Shown: piece by piece, positions 1 to 8,077 of the stretch
How the letters are laid out: each line of letters opens with the position of its first letter
Position numbering within the stretch: the stretch's first letter is position 1
From: Paenibacillus sp. YN15
GTDB taxonomy: Bacteria; Bacillota; Bacilli; Paenibacillales; NBRC-103111
Direction: 5' to 3'
Length of the DNA stretch: 64,000 bases
NCBI RefSeq assembly: GCF_003285005.1
Contig: NZ_QMFA01000034.1
Coordinates: forward strand, 253-64,252
Position numbers and translations under genes: made by a program
Notes under the pieces: model-generated
Seen by the model: only the letters and a program-made list of their open reading frames with translations
Databases searched by the model: none
What the model was told of the DNA's origin: nothing

Positions 1-60
1 AGGGACGAAAAGGCGGTGAAAGATGCCCTCAAGCGGGTTTTCAGACACGCCCTAACCTGA
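1..60 (+). CDS. 3' end of an unidentified protein (partial)
   Basis: An open frame runs from base 1 and ends with TGA at 58-60. It encodes RDEKAVKDALKRVFRHALT, a basic, helix-prone C-terminus. The gene starts outside the window. The tail is too short to assign to a family. A short stem (AAGGT/ACCTT) followed by T-runs just downstream could be a weak terminator. Coding status is inferred only from the open frame and its residue composition. Confidence 0.45.
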   Translation, partial: RDEKAVKDALKRVFRHALT

Positions 61-89
61 AGGTAAGCAAGGCAACCTTTTTTCACTTC

Positions 90-118
90 TTTTCCCGCCA
101 CACTCTTTTGTTTATAAT
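90..118 (+). promoter_or_regulatory. Candidate promoter of the aldo/keto reductase gene
   Basis: A perfect TATAAT lies at 113-118. The -35 position 17 bp upstream reads TTTTCC, a poor match. The predicted start lies about 120 bp ahead of the reductase ATG. No other good -10 is seen in this gap. Confidence 0.4.
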
Positions 119-241
119 AGCCTCATACCCCATAACCTGCAATCCATGAGCAATAATCCAACAGCAGATGCTCACGAAACCAGTTTTTCGGATAGGCCAC
201 AAAGTGGCAACCAAACTCAAAACTTTAAGGAGGAAGCTTGC

Positions 242-1228
242 ATGAGCTATCAAGCGGCACCGAAACGGTACGACTCGATGAAATACAACCGCTGCGGACG
301 CTCCGGTCTGAAGCTGCCCGCCATTTCCCTGGGGCTGTGGCATAATTTCGGAGGCGTGGATACCTTTGAGAACGGACGGGCCATGATCCGCAAAGCCTTT
401 GACCTGGGCATCACCCATTTTGACCTGGCCAACAATTACGGCCCGCCTCCAGGCTCGGCGGAGCTGATGTTCGGACAGCTGCTGAAGACCGACCTCGCCC
501 CTTACCGGGACGAGCTGATCATTTCCACCAAGGCCGGCTACCACATGTGGGAAGGCCCTTACGGCGACTGGGGCTCCCGCAAATATCTGCTGTCCAGCCT
601 GGACCAAAGCTTAAAGCGCATGGGCCTGGAGTATGTGGATATTTTCTACTCCCACCGTCCCGACCCGGAGACTCCCATCGAGGAAACCATGATGGCCCTG
701 GACCAGGCTGTCCGCTCAGGCAAGGCTCTCTATGTAGGCATCTCCAACTACAGCGCGGAGCAAACCGCCGTTGCCGCCAAGGTTCTTAAGGAGCTGGGCA
801 CCCCGCTTCTGATCCACCAGCCCAAATACTCCATGCTGAACCGCTGGATCGAAAACGGTCTCCAGGATGTCCTGGAGGAAAACGGCGTAGGCAGCATTGC
901 CTTCTGTCCCTTGGCCCAGGGGCTCCTGACCAACAAATATCTGGCCGGTATTCCCACAGATTCCCGGGCCGCCCGCAACGGCTTCCTGAAGGAGCAGGAC
1001 ATTACCGAGGAGACCATAACCAAGGTGACCAAGCTGATCCAAGTGGCGGAAGCCCGTGGTCAATCCCTGGCCCAAATGGCCCTGGTCTGGGCTCTCCGCG
1101 GCGGACGGCTGACCTCCGCCCTGATCGGCGCCAGCCGCGTCAGCCAGATCGAGGAGAATGTAGCGGCCCTCGCCAATCCGGATTTTACCCAAGAGGAGCT
1201 TGACCTCATTGAGGAGATTTTGAAATAA
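242..1228 (+). CDS. Aldo/keto reductase, YghZ/Gpr type
   Basis: A cytosolic NADPH-dependent aldehyde reductase of 328 residues. It closely resembles E. coli YghZ, which reduces L-glyceraldehyde 3-phosphate and methylglyoxal-like aldehydes. The tetrad is visible: Asp61 and Tyr66 in DLANNYGPP, Lys97 in STKAGY, His138 in FYSHRPD. The cofactor-binding end carries LIGASRVSQIEENV. An upstream in-frame ATG at 146 exists, but AAGGAGGAAGC sits directly before the ATG at 242, and similarity to the family starts there. The gene stands alone and converges on yunB over a shared terminator. The physiological substrate is inferred only. Confidence 0.9.
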   Translation: MSYQAAPKRYDSMKYNRCGRSGLKLPAISLGLWHNFGGVDTFENGRAMIRKAFDLGITHFDLANNYGPPPGSAELMFGQLLKTDLAPYRDELIISTKAGYHMWEGPYGDWGSRKYLLSSLDQSLKRMGLEYVDIFYSHRPDPETPIEETMMALDQAVRSGKALYVGISNYSAEQTAVAAKVLKELGTPLLIHQPKYSMLNRWIENGLQDVLEENGVGSIAFCPLAQGLLTNKYLAGIPTDSRAARNGFLKEQDITEETITKVTKLIQVAEARGQSLAQMALVWALRGGRLTSALIGASRVSQIEENVAALANPDFTQEELDLIEEILK

Positions 1229-1253
1229 GGCTCATACCCGCACAAGCACCAAT

Positions 1254-1303
1254 AAACACAGCCTTTGCCGCAAGGGAAGCTTCCCCCGGTAAAGGCTGTG
1301 TTT
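1254..1303. terminator. Bidirectional terminator between the aldo/keto reductase gene and yunB
   Basis: AAACACAGCCTTT pairs with AAAGGCTGTGTTT around a GC-rich inner stem. It sits between two convergent stop codons and can serve both strands. Confidence 0.8.
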
Positions 1304-1323
1304 GGTTTCATTCTTCCTACTTC

Positions 1324-2073
1324 CTATTTGTCCTTGCCTGTGATGGGCAGGCTGGACTGCTCCTTCAGCTGGGGCAGAGAGACACTGGGGGGAAGCGCCG
1401 CTGACCCGCCTACAGGATTGCCCTTATTGTCCATATAGTACATGGGAGTGCCGCCCACCACCAGCACATAGGTTACCGGAATCTCCGTTTCCACCACCTC
1501 GGGTTCGGAATCGAAGGGGATGATGACGGAGACTTCAGCGATGATGCGGATGTACACCTCCACCAGAATCATGTTGATCCCGGCGTTTTCGTAGCGGGTA
1601 TTGAGGGACACCTGGGCGCTGCCCATGGGAACCAGACGCACCGGCACCTTGGGGCCGAAGGAGGCCAAGAGGGCGCTGCCCATGGCCTGCCCCAAAGGAA
1701 TATGCTCCGGCATAGTCTTCAGGCTCAGCAGTTGGTTTTGGACAGTGGACACCGTATCCGCCGTAATGCGCATATGCTCGGCATAATTCAAGACGAAGCT
1801 GGAGACATTGCCGTTATTGTCCCGCTGCCACTCGATCAGCTTGTCGTAATTGGCCCCCCGGGATAAACGGTCGGTGATGGCGCTGTTGATGGCTTGGGTG
1901 GCGATCTGCTTCACCCGCACCTTGGCCAGATTCATCAGAGGCGGCTTCAGATTTTTTTCCACAAAAATAAAGGACTGCAGCGCAAACGCCATGGTAATGA
2001 AGAGAAGGAGAAAAACAATCCGCCTCCGCCGCTTCCTCTTGGGGGGCCGGCCGTAAAATCCGCGTTTTTGCAT
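1324..2073 (-). CDS. yunB: Sporulation protein YunB
   Basis: A 249-residue membrane-anchored protein like B. subtilis YunB, which is made in the mother cell and is needed for proper spore formation. A basic N-terminus (RPPKRKRRRR) leads into one membrane segment at about residues 18-36, followed by an extracytoplasmic domain with the family's IDxAITDxxS-like block (QAINSAITDRLSRG) and the conserved GSALLASFGPKVPVRL region. The start at 2073 is chosen because AGGAGGCAAGTCT precedes it. A longer frame upstream lacks a ribosome site. The gene supports the organism being an endospore former. Confidence 0.88.
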   Translation of the reverse strand: MQKRGFYGRPPKRKRRRRIVFLLLFITMAFALQSFIFVEKNLKPPLMNLAKVRVKQIATQAINSAITDRLSRGANYDKLIEWQRDNNGNVSSFVLNYAEHMRITADTVSTVQNQLLSLKTMPEHIPLGQAMGSALLASFGPKVPVRLVPMGSAQVSLNTRYENAGINMILVEVYIRIIAEVSVIIPFDSEPEVVETEIPVTYVLVVGGTPMYYMDNKGNPVGGSAALPPSVSLPQLKEQSSLPITGKDK

Positions 2074-2201
2074 AGACTTGCCTCCTGCGGCTTGATCCGT
2101 GGGAAAATCCGTGGAAAAGACCAACCGGTCCTGCCGGGGACGGCCGGTACACATTCTCGTATAAGCCTATGCGCGGGTTTCGGAAAATATTGCCCCGGGG
2201 A

Positions 2202-3086
2202 TTATTCCTCCCCCCGCTCCTGCCTCCATTCCCCTTTGGGGGTGGCGCTGCGGTACGCGGAGGGGGACATGCCGGCAATTTTTTTGAAGGCTTTGCTGAA
2301 ATGGAACTCGTCATAATAGCCGCAGGCGGAGGCAATCCGCTTCAGAGGCTCATCGGTATGCTCCAACAGCCGCAGGGCGTGCTCGTGACGAACCTTGTCC
2401 AGGTATTCCTTGGGGCTTGTCCCCAGCTCCTCCAAAAAACGCCGCCGCAGCTGGCGCAGACTGATGCCGCAATCCTCCGCCACCAAAGACAGCCGGATAT
2501 CCGCGTAATAGTGGGTATCCAGATAACGCTTGGCCGCCTCCCAGGGGGGCGGGCCGCTGCTTCCGGGCCCTGCTCCCGATGCGGGACGCTCCTGTCCGCC
2601 CCGGGCAGTCTGCCGGCGGGAGACGGACCTGATCAGCCGCAGCAGCAGATTGCAGGCGGCGGCTTCCCGCCCGTCGTCACCGGGGGCCCAGGCCGTGCGC
2701 AGGGCCTTGATCCGGCCTTCGCAGTCCTCCCGGTCGGCGCCGCGCAGCGCCTGAACCTCGGCCATTTCCAAGGCTGCAAGCTCCCTGACCTGCCATGCGC
2801 CATTATGGCGGGTAACCGCAGCCGCCTGGAACAGGATCATGGTCATATGAAGGGGGTTATCCGTATCCGACATCATCCACAGCTCCCGCCCGGGCCGCAA
2901 ATACAAAAGACTGCCGGGACCCACCGGGAACTCCCGCCCGTCCAGCGTAAAGAAGCCCCGCCCTTCATGCACCCAATAGAGACTGTGCACGTGAATGGTC
3001 CGCCGCGGGTCCTGCCAGCCCGGCAAGGGCGGTTTGTCATAAATCAGTTCAATCTTGAGCATCAGCTCGGAAAAGCGAATGGCCAT
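2202..3086 (-). CDS. AraC-family transcriptional regulator, divergent from uidA-like gene
   Basis: 294 residues. The N-terminal cupin-like sensor half (about 15-120) contains HVHSLYWVHEGRGFFTL. A disordered Gly/Ser/Pro segment (about 165-185) follows, then a C-terminal double helix-turn-helix (about 190-290) with IASACGYYDEFHFSKAFKKI. The start has AGGAGGGAACGCC before it. It is transcribed divergently from the GH2 gene 129 bp away, so it probably controls that gene in response to a glycoside-derived sugar. The inducer is not readable from sequence. Confidence 0.88.
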   Translation of the reverse strand: MAIRFSELMLKIELIYDKPPLPGWQDPRRTIHVHSLYWVHEGRGFFTLDGREFPVGPGSLLYLRPGRELWMMSDTDNPLHMTMILFQAAAVTRHNGAWQVRELAALEMAEVQALRGADREDCEGRIKALRTAWAPGDDGREAAACNLLLRLIRSVSRRQTARGGQERPASGAGPGSSGPPPWEAAKRYLDTHYYADIRLSLVAEDCGISLRQLRRRFLEELGTSPKEYLDKVRHEHALRLLEHTDEPLKRIASACGYYDEFHFSKAFKKIAGMSPSAYRSATPKGEWRQERGEE

Positions 3087-3214
3087 GGGCGTTCCCTCCT
3101 GTTCCGTTTACGCGTATCCTATCCCAATTGTACATGATTTCTGTCCGTTTTTTACATGGAGGATCGAAGCTTTCAATGATACGCTTGCCGTAGAAAACAA
3201 AGGAGGCAAGAACC

Positions 3215-4936
3215 ATGAACCGCACATTTATAGATCATACCGTACGGCAATGCAGAAATTTGGACGGGCTTTGGGATTTTGTCACAGATCCGGAGGATAT
3301 GGGGCTGACTCAGGAATGGCAGAAGCAATTTCCGGCGAACCACGGGCAAATGTATGTGCCCGCCTGCTGGAACAATGAGCTGGGGCTCTACGATTACCGG
3401 GGCGCCGCTTGGTATCGGACCCGGATCAACGTTTCCGGGGAGCAAAACCTGCAGATCATCTTCCATGCCGTGCAAGGCTTTGCCCAGGTATATTGGGATG
3501 GCGAGCAGGTGGCCGGGCACTTCGGGGGCTTTACGCCATTCTCCTTTGTTGTGTCCCATGCTGTCCCCGGCGTACATGAGCTGGTGATCCGCACGGACAA
3601 CCGTCTGGGCGAGGATACCATTCCCTATCATGCGGTGGACTGGTTTCACTACGGCGGCATTATCCGCCCGGTGGAGGTTCAGGTGCTCCCCGATATATTC
3701 ATTGAAGGCTTGAAAATGGAATACAGCCAGGGCTCCGACGGGCAGCTTGAAACCTCCTGCCGCGTCACTCTGCGGTCTTTGGGGGAAGCAGCCTCGGTGC
3801 CTGTTGCATTGACCCTGGACGGCGTAACAATCGGGGAACAAACGGTAGGGGTGCCTGCCAACGGAACGGTTCACGCGGCCTTCTCGCATACCCTGCCGAA
3901 TCCCCGGCTGTGGGATGTGGGCCGGCCGGAGCTGTATATGGTCCGCGCCGCAACGCCGGAGGATGATCTGGCGGACCGCATCGGCTTCCGGTTCATCCGG
4001 GCGGCGGAGGGCAAGATTTATTTGAACGGCAAGGAAATCCGCTTCCAGGGGGTAAACCGCCACGAGGAGCATCCGGAGTGGGGCTTCGCCTTTCCGCCCA
4101 AGCTGATGACGAAGGAGATCGCCCTTCTGAAGGAGTTGGGCTGTAATTCTGTCCGGGGCAGCCACTACCCCCAATCCCCGTATTGGATCGATTTGCTGGA
4201 TGAAAACGGGCTGCTCTACTGGAGCGAAATTCCCATCTGGGGAGCGCATCTGCCCGTGGAGGCCACCGGCAATCCGGTGCTGGAGGAGCGGGCCAGAACG
4301 ATGATCGGGGAAATGATCCGCCGGGATTTCCACCATCCCTGCATCCTGTTCTGGTCTGTGCACAACGAGATCGACACCCGCAGCCAGGAAGCGCTGCACT
4401 TGAGCCAATCCCTGTCGGGGCTGGTCCGGGAGCTGGACCAAAGCCGTCTGGTAGCCTACGCCACCATGCATCCGCTGACGGACATTGTGATGGGCTGCTT
4501 CGATGTGATCGGCATCAACTACTACCATGGCTGGTACAACGGGAAAGTGGAGCAGTTTGCGGACATGCTGGCAGGCTTCCACAAACATGCCGCCTCCCTG
4601 GGCTGTGCCGATAAACCCGTCCTGATGACGGAGTTCGGCGGCGCAGGCATTTACGGGGACACCGGCTGGGAGCCGCGGCTGTTCAGCGAGGATTATCAGG
4701 CGGAGATTCTGGCCAAGGCGCTGCGGATTTTCCGCGGGGACCCGAAGCTAAGCGGCACCTTCATCTGGCAATTCGCCGACATCCGCGGCGATCTGCGCAG
4801 CGAGCGGGGTTTCTTCCGCGACCGGGCCAGAAGCTTCAACAACAAGGGGCTGCTGAACGAATACCGCAAGCCCAAGCTGGCCTACCGGGTGGTGCGGGAT
4901 ATTTACCGGGCGGACCGGTATCCGCTAACGGAATAA
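3215..4936 (+). CDS. Beta-glucuronidase-like glycoside hydrolase, family GH2
   Basis: 573 residues with the GH2 order: jelly-roll sugar-binding domain (about 10-180), immunoglobulin-like domain (about 180-270), TIM barrel (about 275-570). The acid/base Glu385 is in SVHNEID and the nucleophile Glu473 in LMTEFGGAG. The NRHEEHPEWG and RGSHYPQ blocks are typical of beta-glucuronidases. Length is close to UidA (about 600). There is no signal peptide, so the enzyme is cytosolic and would act on imported oligosaccharides. AAAGGAGGCAAGAACC precedes the ATG. A beta-galactosidase or beta-mannosidase activity cannot be excluded, but the glucuronidase pattern fits best. Confidence 0.85.
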   Translation: MNRTFIDHTVRQCRNLDGLWDFVTDPEDMGLTQEWQKQFPANHGQMYVPACWNNELGLYDYRGAAWYRTRINVSGEQNLQIIFHAVQGFAQVYWDGEQVAGHFGGFTPFSFVVSHAVPGVHELVIRTDNRLGEDTIPYHAVDWFHYGGIIRPVEVQVLPDIFIEGLKMEYSQGSDGQLETSCRVTLRSLGEAASVPVALTLDGVTIGEQTVGVPANGTVHAAFSHTLPNPRLWDVGRPELYMVRAATPEDDLADRIGFRFIRAAEGKIYLNGKEIRFQGVNRHEEHPEWGFAFPPKLMTKEIALLKELGCNSVRGSHYPQSPYWIDLLDENGLLYWSEIPIWGAHLPVEATGNPVLEERARTMIGEMIRRDFHHPCILFWSVHNEIDTRSQEALHLSQSLSGLVRELDQSRLVAYATMHPLTDIVMGCFDVIGINYYHGWYNGKVEQFADMLAGFHKHAASLGCADKPVLMTEFGGAGIYGDTGWEPRLFSEDYQAEILAKALRIFRGDPKLSGTFIWQFADIRGDLRSERGFFRDRARSFNNKGLLNEYRKPKLAYRVVRDIYRADRYPLTE

Positions 4937-4958
4937 GGCGGCGCAGGACATCGCCCTT

Positions 4959-5045
4959 CGGGCGTATGGCTTCGGTGGACAGCTACCGCCTTCAACTTCG
5001 GCCTATAACTCCCGGCGCATAGCTTCCGGAGGTACGGCTACCGGC
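4959..5045. repeat. Pair of imperfect direct repeats in the GH2-queC gap
   Basis: CGGGCGTATGGCTTC (from 4959) and CCGGCGCATAGCTTC (from 5012) are two diverged copies of a roughly 32-bp element about 52 bp apart. Both continue with GG...GCTACCG. No open frame spans them. Function unknown. Confidence 0.5.
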
Positions 5046-5166
5046 GCGGTTCGAGTATGAAATTTCATATATAAAACCCGGCGACTACCCCGAATTGGCA
5101 CTTGGATATGAAATATCGATTACAATTCAGCACAATGGCTCCCAAGAGCCGATTTGTAACTGATTT

Positions 5167-5229
5167 TTCGAGTATAACGCCCCAAAATACCTCTTCTCGA
5201 AAAATTATAGTCGAAATTTCGAGTATAAC
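5167..5229. repeat. Direct repeat TTCGAGTATAAC, two exact copies plus a variant
   Basis: The 12-mer TTCGAGTATAAC occurs at 5167-5178 and 5218-5229, 51 bp apart. A related TTCGAGTATGAA starts at 5050. CTCGAAAAATTATAGTCGAAA between them gives inverted pairing possibilities. The surrounding DNA is AT-richer than its neighbours and non-coding. Confidence 0.55.
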
Positions 5230-5237
5230 CTCGCAGT

Positions 5238-5274
5238 AAAGCCCCTTCCCATATTTGGGTGAGGGGCCTTTTTG
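5238..5274 (+). terminator. Probable intrinsic terminator ahead of the que promoter
   Basis: A stem of GCCCC with GGGGC plus an inner CCC/GGG pair is followed by CCTTTTT. It lies 300 bp after the GH2 stop and directly before the que -35 box, insulating the two units. Confidence 0.6.
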
Positions 5275-5301
5275 ATGAACGCCGTTCCCTTGTGGTATAA
5301 T
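5272..5301 (+). promoter_or_regulatory. Sigma-A-type promoter of the que operon
   Basis: TTGATG (5272-5277), an 18-bp spacer and a perfect TATAAT (5296-5301) preceded by TGG. Predicted transcription starts near 5308, giving a 240-nt leader that contains the preQ1 aptamer. Confidence 0.75.
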
Positions 5302-5401
5302 GAAATATCCGGCCTACCCGCAACATGCTGCGGCCGGTTCACAATTGAATAACAAATCTGCACCGAAAAGCGCATGCTCACGAAGCGGCGTTTGTTCCTG
5401 C

Positions 5402-5437
5402 AGGAGAGGTTCGCGAACTCCCTCTAAAAAAAACTAT
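5402..5437 (+). ncRNA. preQ1-I riboswitch aptamer upstream of queC
   Basis: AGAGGTTCGCGAACTCCCTCT followed by an A-rich tail AAAAAAAACTA matches the compact preQ1 class I aptamer: stem P1 (AGAGG with CCTCT), a small loop, and an A-rich strand that docks into P1. It lies 110 bp before queC, as in B. subtilis, where preQ1 binding lowers expression of the queuosine precursor operon. The downstream expression platform could not be resolved with certainty; a T-run at 5458-5463 suggests transcription termination. Confidence 0.88.
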
Positions 5438-5548
5438 TGACTCCTTCAGGCCGGGCTTTTTTTCGCCGCGGTTCTCTGAGGCTTGTTTTTTGCGGATATC
5501 CGGTCCTCTCGTTTTTCCATGACTATTTGGAGAAGGAGAGATTTTTTT

Positions 5549-6211
5549 ATGCTCAAAAATGAAAAAGCCTTTGTTGTTTTCAGCGGCGGCCAGGACAGCA
5601 CCTCCTGCCTGTTCTGGGCCAAGTCCATGTTTGCCGAAGTGGAAGCCGTCACCTTCGATTACGGCCAGCGCCACAAGGCGGAGATCCAATGCGCCACGGA
5701 GATTGCCAAGGAATTAAACATCCGTCAGACCATTCTGGACATGTCCTTATTGAACCAGTTGGCTCCCAATGCCTTAACCCGTCAGGATATCGACATCGAC
5801 CAGAAGGAAGGCAAGCTGCCTACAACCTTTGTGGACGGACGGAACCTGCTGTTCCTGAGTTTTGCCGCCATCGCCGCCAAGCAGGCAGGGGCCCGTCATT
5901 TGGTCACGGGAGTATGCGAAACAGACTTCAGCGGATATCCCGATTGCCGGGATTCCTTCATTAAATCCTTGAATGTGACCTTGAATCTGGCCATGGATTA
6001 CCCCTTCGTCATTCATACGCCCCTGATGTGGCTGGACAAGGCGGAGACCTGGCGGCTGGCGGATGAGCTGGGCGCGTTCCAGTTTGTCCGGGAGAAAACA
6101 TTGACCTGCTATAACGGCATTCCCGGCGACGGGTGCGGGGAATGTCCCGCCTGCAAGCTGCGCCGCGCCGGTCTTGAGAAATATCTACAGGAAAAAGGAG
6201 GCTCACAATGA
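5549..6211 (+). CDS. queC: 7-cyano-7-deazaguanine (preQ0) synthase QueC
   Basis: 220 residues, the usual QueC length. The enzyme converts 7-carboxy-7-deazaguanine to preQ0 using ATP and ammonia in the cytosol. The PP-loop SGGQDST lies near residues 12-18, and the zinc site is CxxC-type at the C-terminus ([11 protein letters not shown]). [12 protein letters not shown] is a family signature. An in-frame ATG at 5519 exists, but AGAAGGAGAGA sits at the right distance for 5549. It is the first gene of queCDEF, and its TGA overlaps the queD ATG. Confidence 0.96.
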   Translation: MLKNEKAFVVFSGGQDSTSCLFWAKSMFAEVEAVTFDYGQRHKAEIQCATEIAKELNIRQTILDMSLLNQLAPNALTRQDIDIDQKEGKLPTTFVDGRNLLFLSFAAIAAKQAGARHLVTGVCETDFSGYPDCRDSFIKSLNVTLNLAMDYPFVIHTPLMWLDKAETWRLADELGAFQFVREKTLTCYNGIPGDGCGECPACKLRRAGLEKYLQEKGGSQ

Positions 6212-6717
6212 CTCACGACAATCACACATGCGGCCCGGGGGGCTTTGCCATTCCGGAGCGGGTCCAGCGTCTGGGAGAGGACATCAGCCGGGAGCAGCTG
6301 CGGTATCATGAACGCCGGGTCATGGTGGTGAAGGAATTCACCTTTGATGCCGCCCATCATCTTCACGCTTACGAGGGCAAGTGCATGAACCTGCACGGCC
6401 ATACCTATAGAGCAGTCTTCGGGATCAGCGCCATTCCCGGGGAGACAGGGCTGGCGATGGATTTTGGGGATATTAAGGATATCTGGAAAAGCTCCATCGA
6501 AGGCTGGCTGGACCACCGGTATCTGAACGAAAGCCTTCCTCCCATGAACACCACCGCCGAGAATATGGTGGTCTGGCTGTTCCGGAAGATGGAGGAAGCC
6601 CTGCAATCCCAGCCGTACCGCTTGCAAATCCGGGAAGGCCGGACGGAGTTTGTCCGCCTGTTTGAAACCCCCACCAGCTATGCCGAGGCCAGACGGGAGT
6701 GGATGGTGGATGAGTAG
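6208..6717 (+). CDS. queD: 6-carboxy-5,6,7,8-tetrahydropterin synthase QueD
   Basis: 169 residues, belonging to the PTPS fold family. It makes 6-carboxytetrahydropterin from 7,8-dihydroneopterin triphosphate. The zinc ligands and catalytic Cys are visible in [22 protein letters not shown]. The T-fold continues with DFGDIK and LDHRYLNE. The N-terminus has about 35 residues more than the shortest family members ([19 protein letters not shown]). The ATG overlaps the queC stop (ATGA), implying translational coupling. Confidence 0.95.
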   Translation: MTHDNHTCGPGGFAIPERVQRLGEDISREQLRYHERRVMVVKEFTFDAAHHLHAYEGKCMNLHGHTYRAVFGISAIPGETGLAMDFGDIKDIWKSSIEGWLDHRYLNESLPPMNTTAENMVVWLFRKMEEALQSQPYRLQIREGRTEFVRLFETPTSYAEARREWMVDE

Positions 6718-7555
6718 CACACAGCGGTCAATCGGGAACGGCGGTGTGCAAGCCGCCATCCCGGTTCTGGAGATTTTCGGGCCGACGGTCCAGGGGGAGG
6801 GAATGTCCATTGGGCGGCGGACCATGTTTGTGCGCACCGCAGGCTGCGATTACCGCTGCTCCTGGTGCGATTCCGCCTTTACCTGGGACGGCAGCGCCCG
6901 GGAAGAGTTGCGGAGGCTTGGCGCCGAAGAAATATGGGCGGAGCTTGCGGCTTTGGCCGATGGCGGCTTCGACCACGTGACCCTGTCCGGCGGCAATCCC
7001 CTCCTTCTTCCCCAGCTGGGCAGTCTGGTGGAGCTTCTCCGCAGCAAGGGCATCCGCATCGCTGTGGAAACACAGGGCTCCGTCTGGCAGGATTGGGTGC
7101 TGCTGACGGATGAGGTCACCCTCTCGCCCAAACCTCCCAGCTCCGGCATGATAACAGATTTGGAGCAGTTGGATGTATGGGTGAACAGGCTGGCGGAGAG
7201 CGGCACCGGGAACAGCGCCGGAACGCATGCTGCCGATGGCCGTGGGGGCAGTGGCCCCGGAATAAGCGCGAATACCGTATGCCCAGGGCCTGCGTACAGC
7301 TTGAAAGTCGTGATTTTCAACCGGGAGGATCTGGACTATGCGTCCGGGCTTCATACCCGTTATCCGGAGGTTCCCCTGATTCTGCAAACAGGCAATCCCG
7401 AGCCGGTAGGCGGCGAAACCGGCGGCACGGCCCTGCGGCTGCTGGCGGCCTACGAGAACCTCCTGGGAATGGTTATGGAACGCAAGGAATTGAAGGACGT
7501 GCGGGTGCTGCCCCAGCTCCATGCCCTGGTTTGGGGCAATAAACGCGGGGTATAG
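6710..7555 (+). CDS. queE: 7-carboxy-7-deazaguanine synthase QueE (radical SAM)
   Basis: 281 residues. A radical-SAM enzyme that contracts carboxytetrahydropterin to 7-carboxy-7-deazaguanine. The cluster motif is CDYRCSWC, preceded by the family start EIFGPTVQGEGMSIG. SGGNPLL and ETQGSVWQDW are substrate/SAM-site blocks. The start ATGAGTAG overlaps the queD stop. It is longer than B. subtilis QueE (243) because of a Gly/Ser/Asn-rich stretch of about 30 residues (bases 7201-7290) before YSLKVVIFN, which looks like a surface loop. Confidence 0.93.
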   Translation: MSSTQRSIGNGGVQAAIPVLEIFGPTVQGEGMSIGRRTMFVRTAGCDYRCSWCDSAFTWDGSAREELRRLGAEEIWAELAALADGGFDHVTLSGGNPLLLPQLGSLVELLRSKGIRIAVETQGSVWQDWVLLTDEVTLSPKPPSSGMITDLEQLDVWVNRLAESGTGNSAGTHAADGRGGSGPGISANTVCPGPAYSLKVVIFNREDLDYASGLHTRYPEVPLILQTGNPEPVGGETGGTALRLLAAYENLLGMVMERKELKDVRVLPQLHALVWGNKRGV

Positions 7556-7579
7556 GCATTAGACAAGGAGGCCGACACA

Positions 7580-8077
7580 ATGGCAGGAAGACAAGCGGAT
7601 GAAATGCAGGATTTAACCTTGCTGGGCAATCAGGGTACCCGGTACCCCCAAGACTACGATCCCTCTGTGCTGGAGAGCTTCGATAACAAACACCCGGGGC
7701 GGGATTATTTTGTGAAATTCAACTGCCCCGAATTTACCAGCCTTTGTCCCATTACCGGGCAGCCGGACTTCGCTACCATCTACATCAGCTACATTCCCGA
7801 TATCAAAATGGTGGAGAGCAAATCGCTGAAGCTGTATTTGTTCAGCTTCCGCAACCACGGGGATTTTCACGAGGACTGCATGAACATCATCATGAACGAT
7901 TTGATTACCCTCATGCAGCCGCGGTATATTGAAGTATGGGGCAAATTTACGCCGCGCGGCGGCATTTCCATCGATCCCTACTGCAATTACGGGAAACCCG
8001 GCACCCCCTTCGAGGAAATGGCTCGCCACCGGCTGATGAATCATGATCTTTACCCCGAAAAGGTGGACAACCGATAA
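7580..8077 (+). CDS. queF: NADPH-dependent 7-cyano-7-deazaguanine reductase QueF
   Basis: 165 residues, matching the short (YkvM-type) QueF subfamily. It reduces the preQ0 nitrile to the preQ1 aminomethyl group with NADPH. The nucleophile Cys56 is in [12 protein letters not shown] and the NADPH-binding QueF motif is [28 protein letters not shown] precedes the ATG. It is the last step of the pathway encoded here; its product is the ligand of the upstream riboswitch. The stop TAATG overlaps the next start by one base. Confidence 0.96.
   Translation: MAGRQADEMQDLTLLGNQGTRYPQDYDPSVLESFDNKHPGRDYFVKFNCPEFTSLCPITGQPDFATIYISYIPDIKMVESKSLKLYLFSFRNHGDFHEDCMNIIMNDLITLMQPRYIEVWGKFTPRGGISIDPYCNYGKPGTPFEEMARHRLMNHDLYPEKVDNR

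Noticed and set aside
5120-5326. A 68-codon minus-strand frame before queC
   Set aside because: No ribosome site, no recognisable pattern, and it overlaps the que promoter, a terminator and direct repeats.
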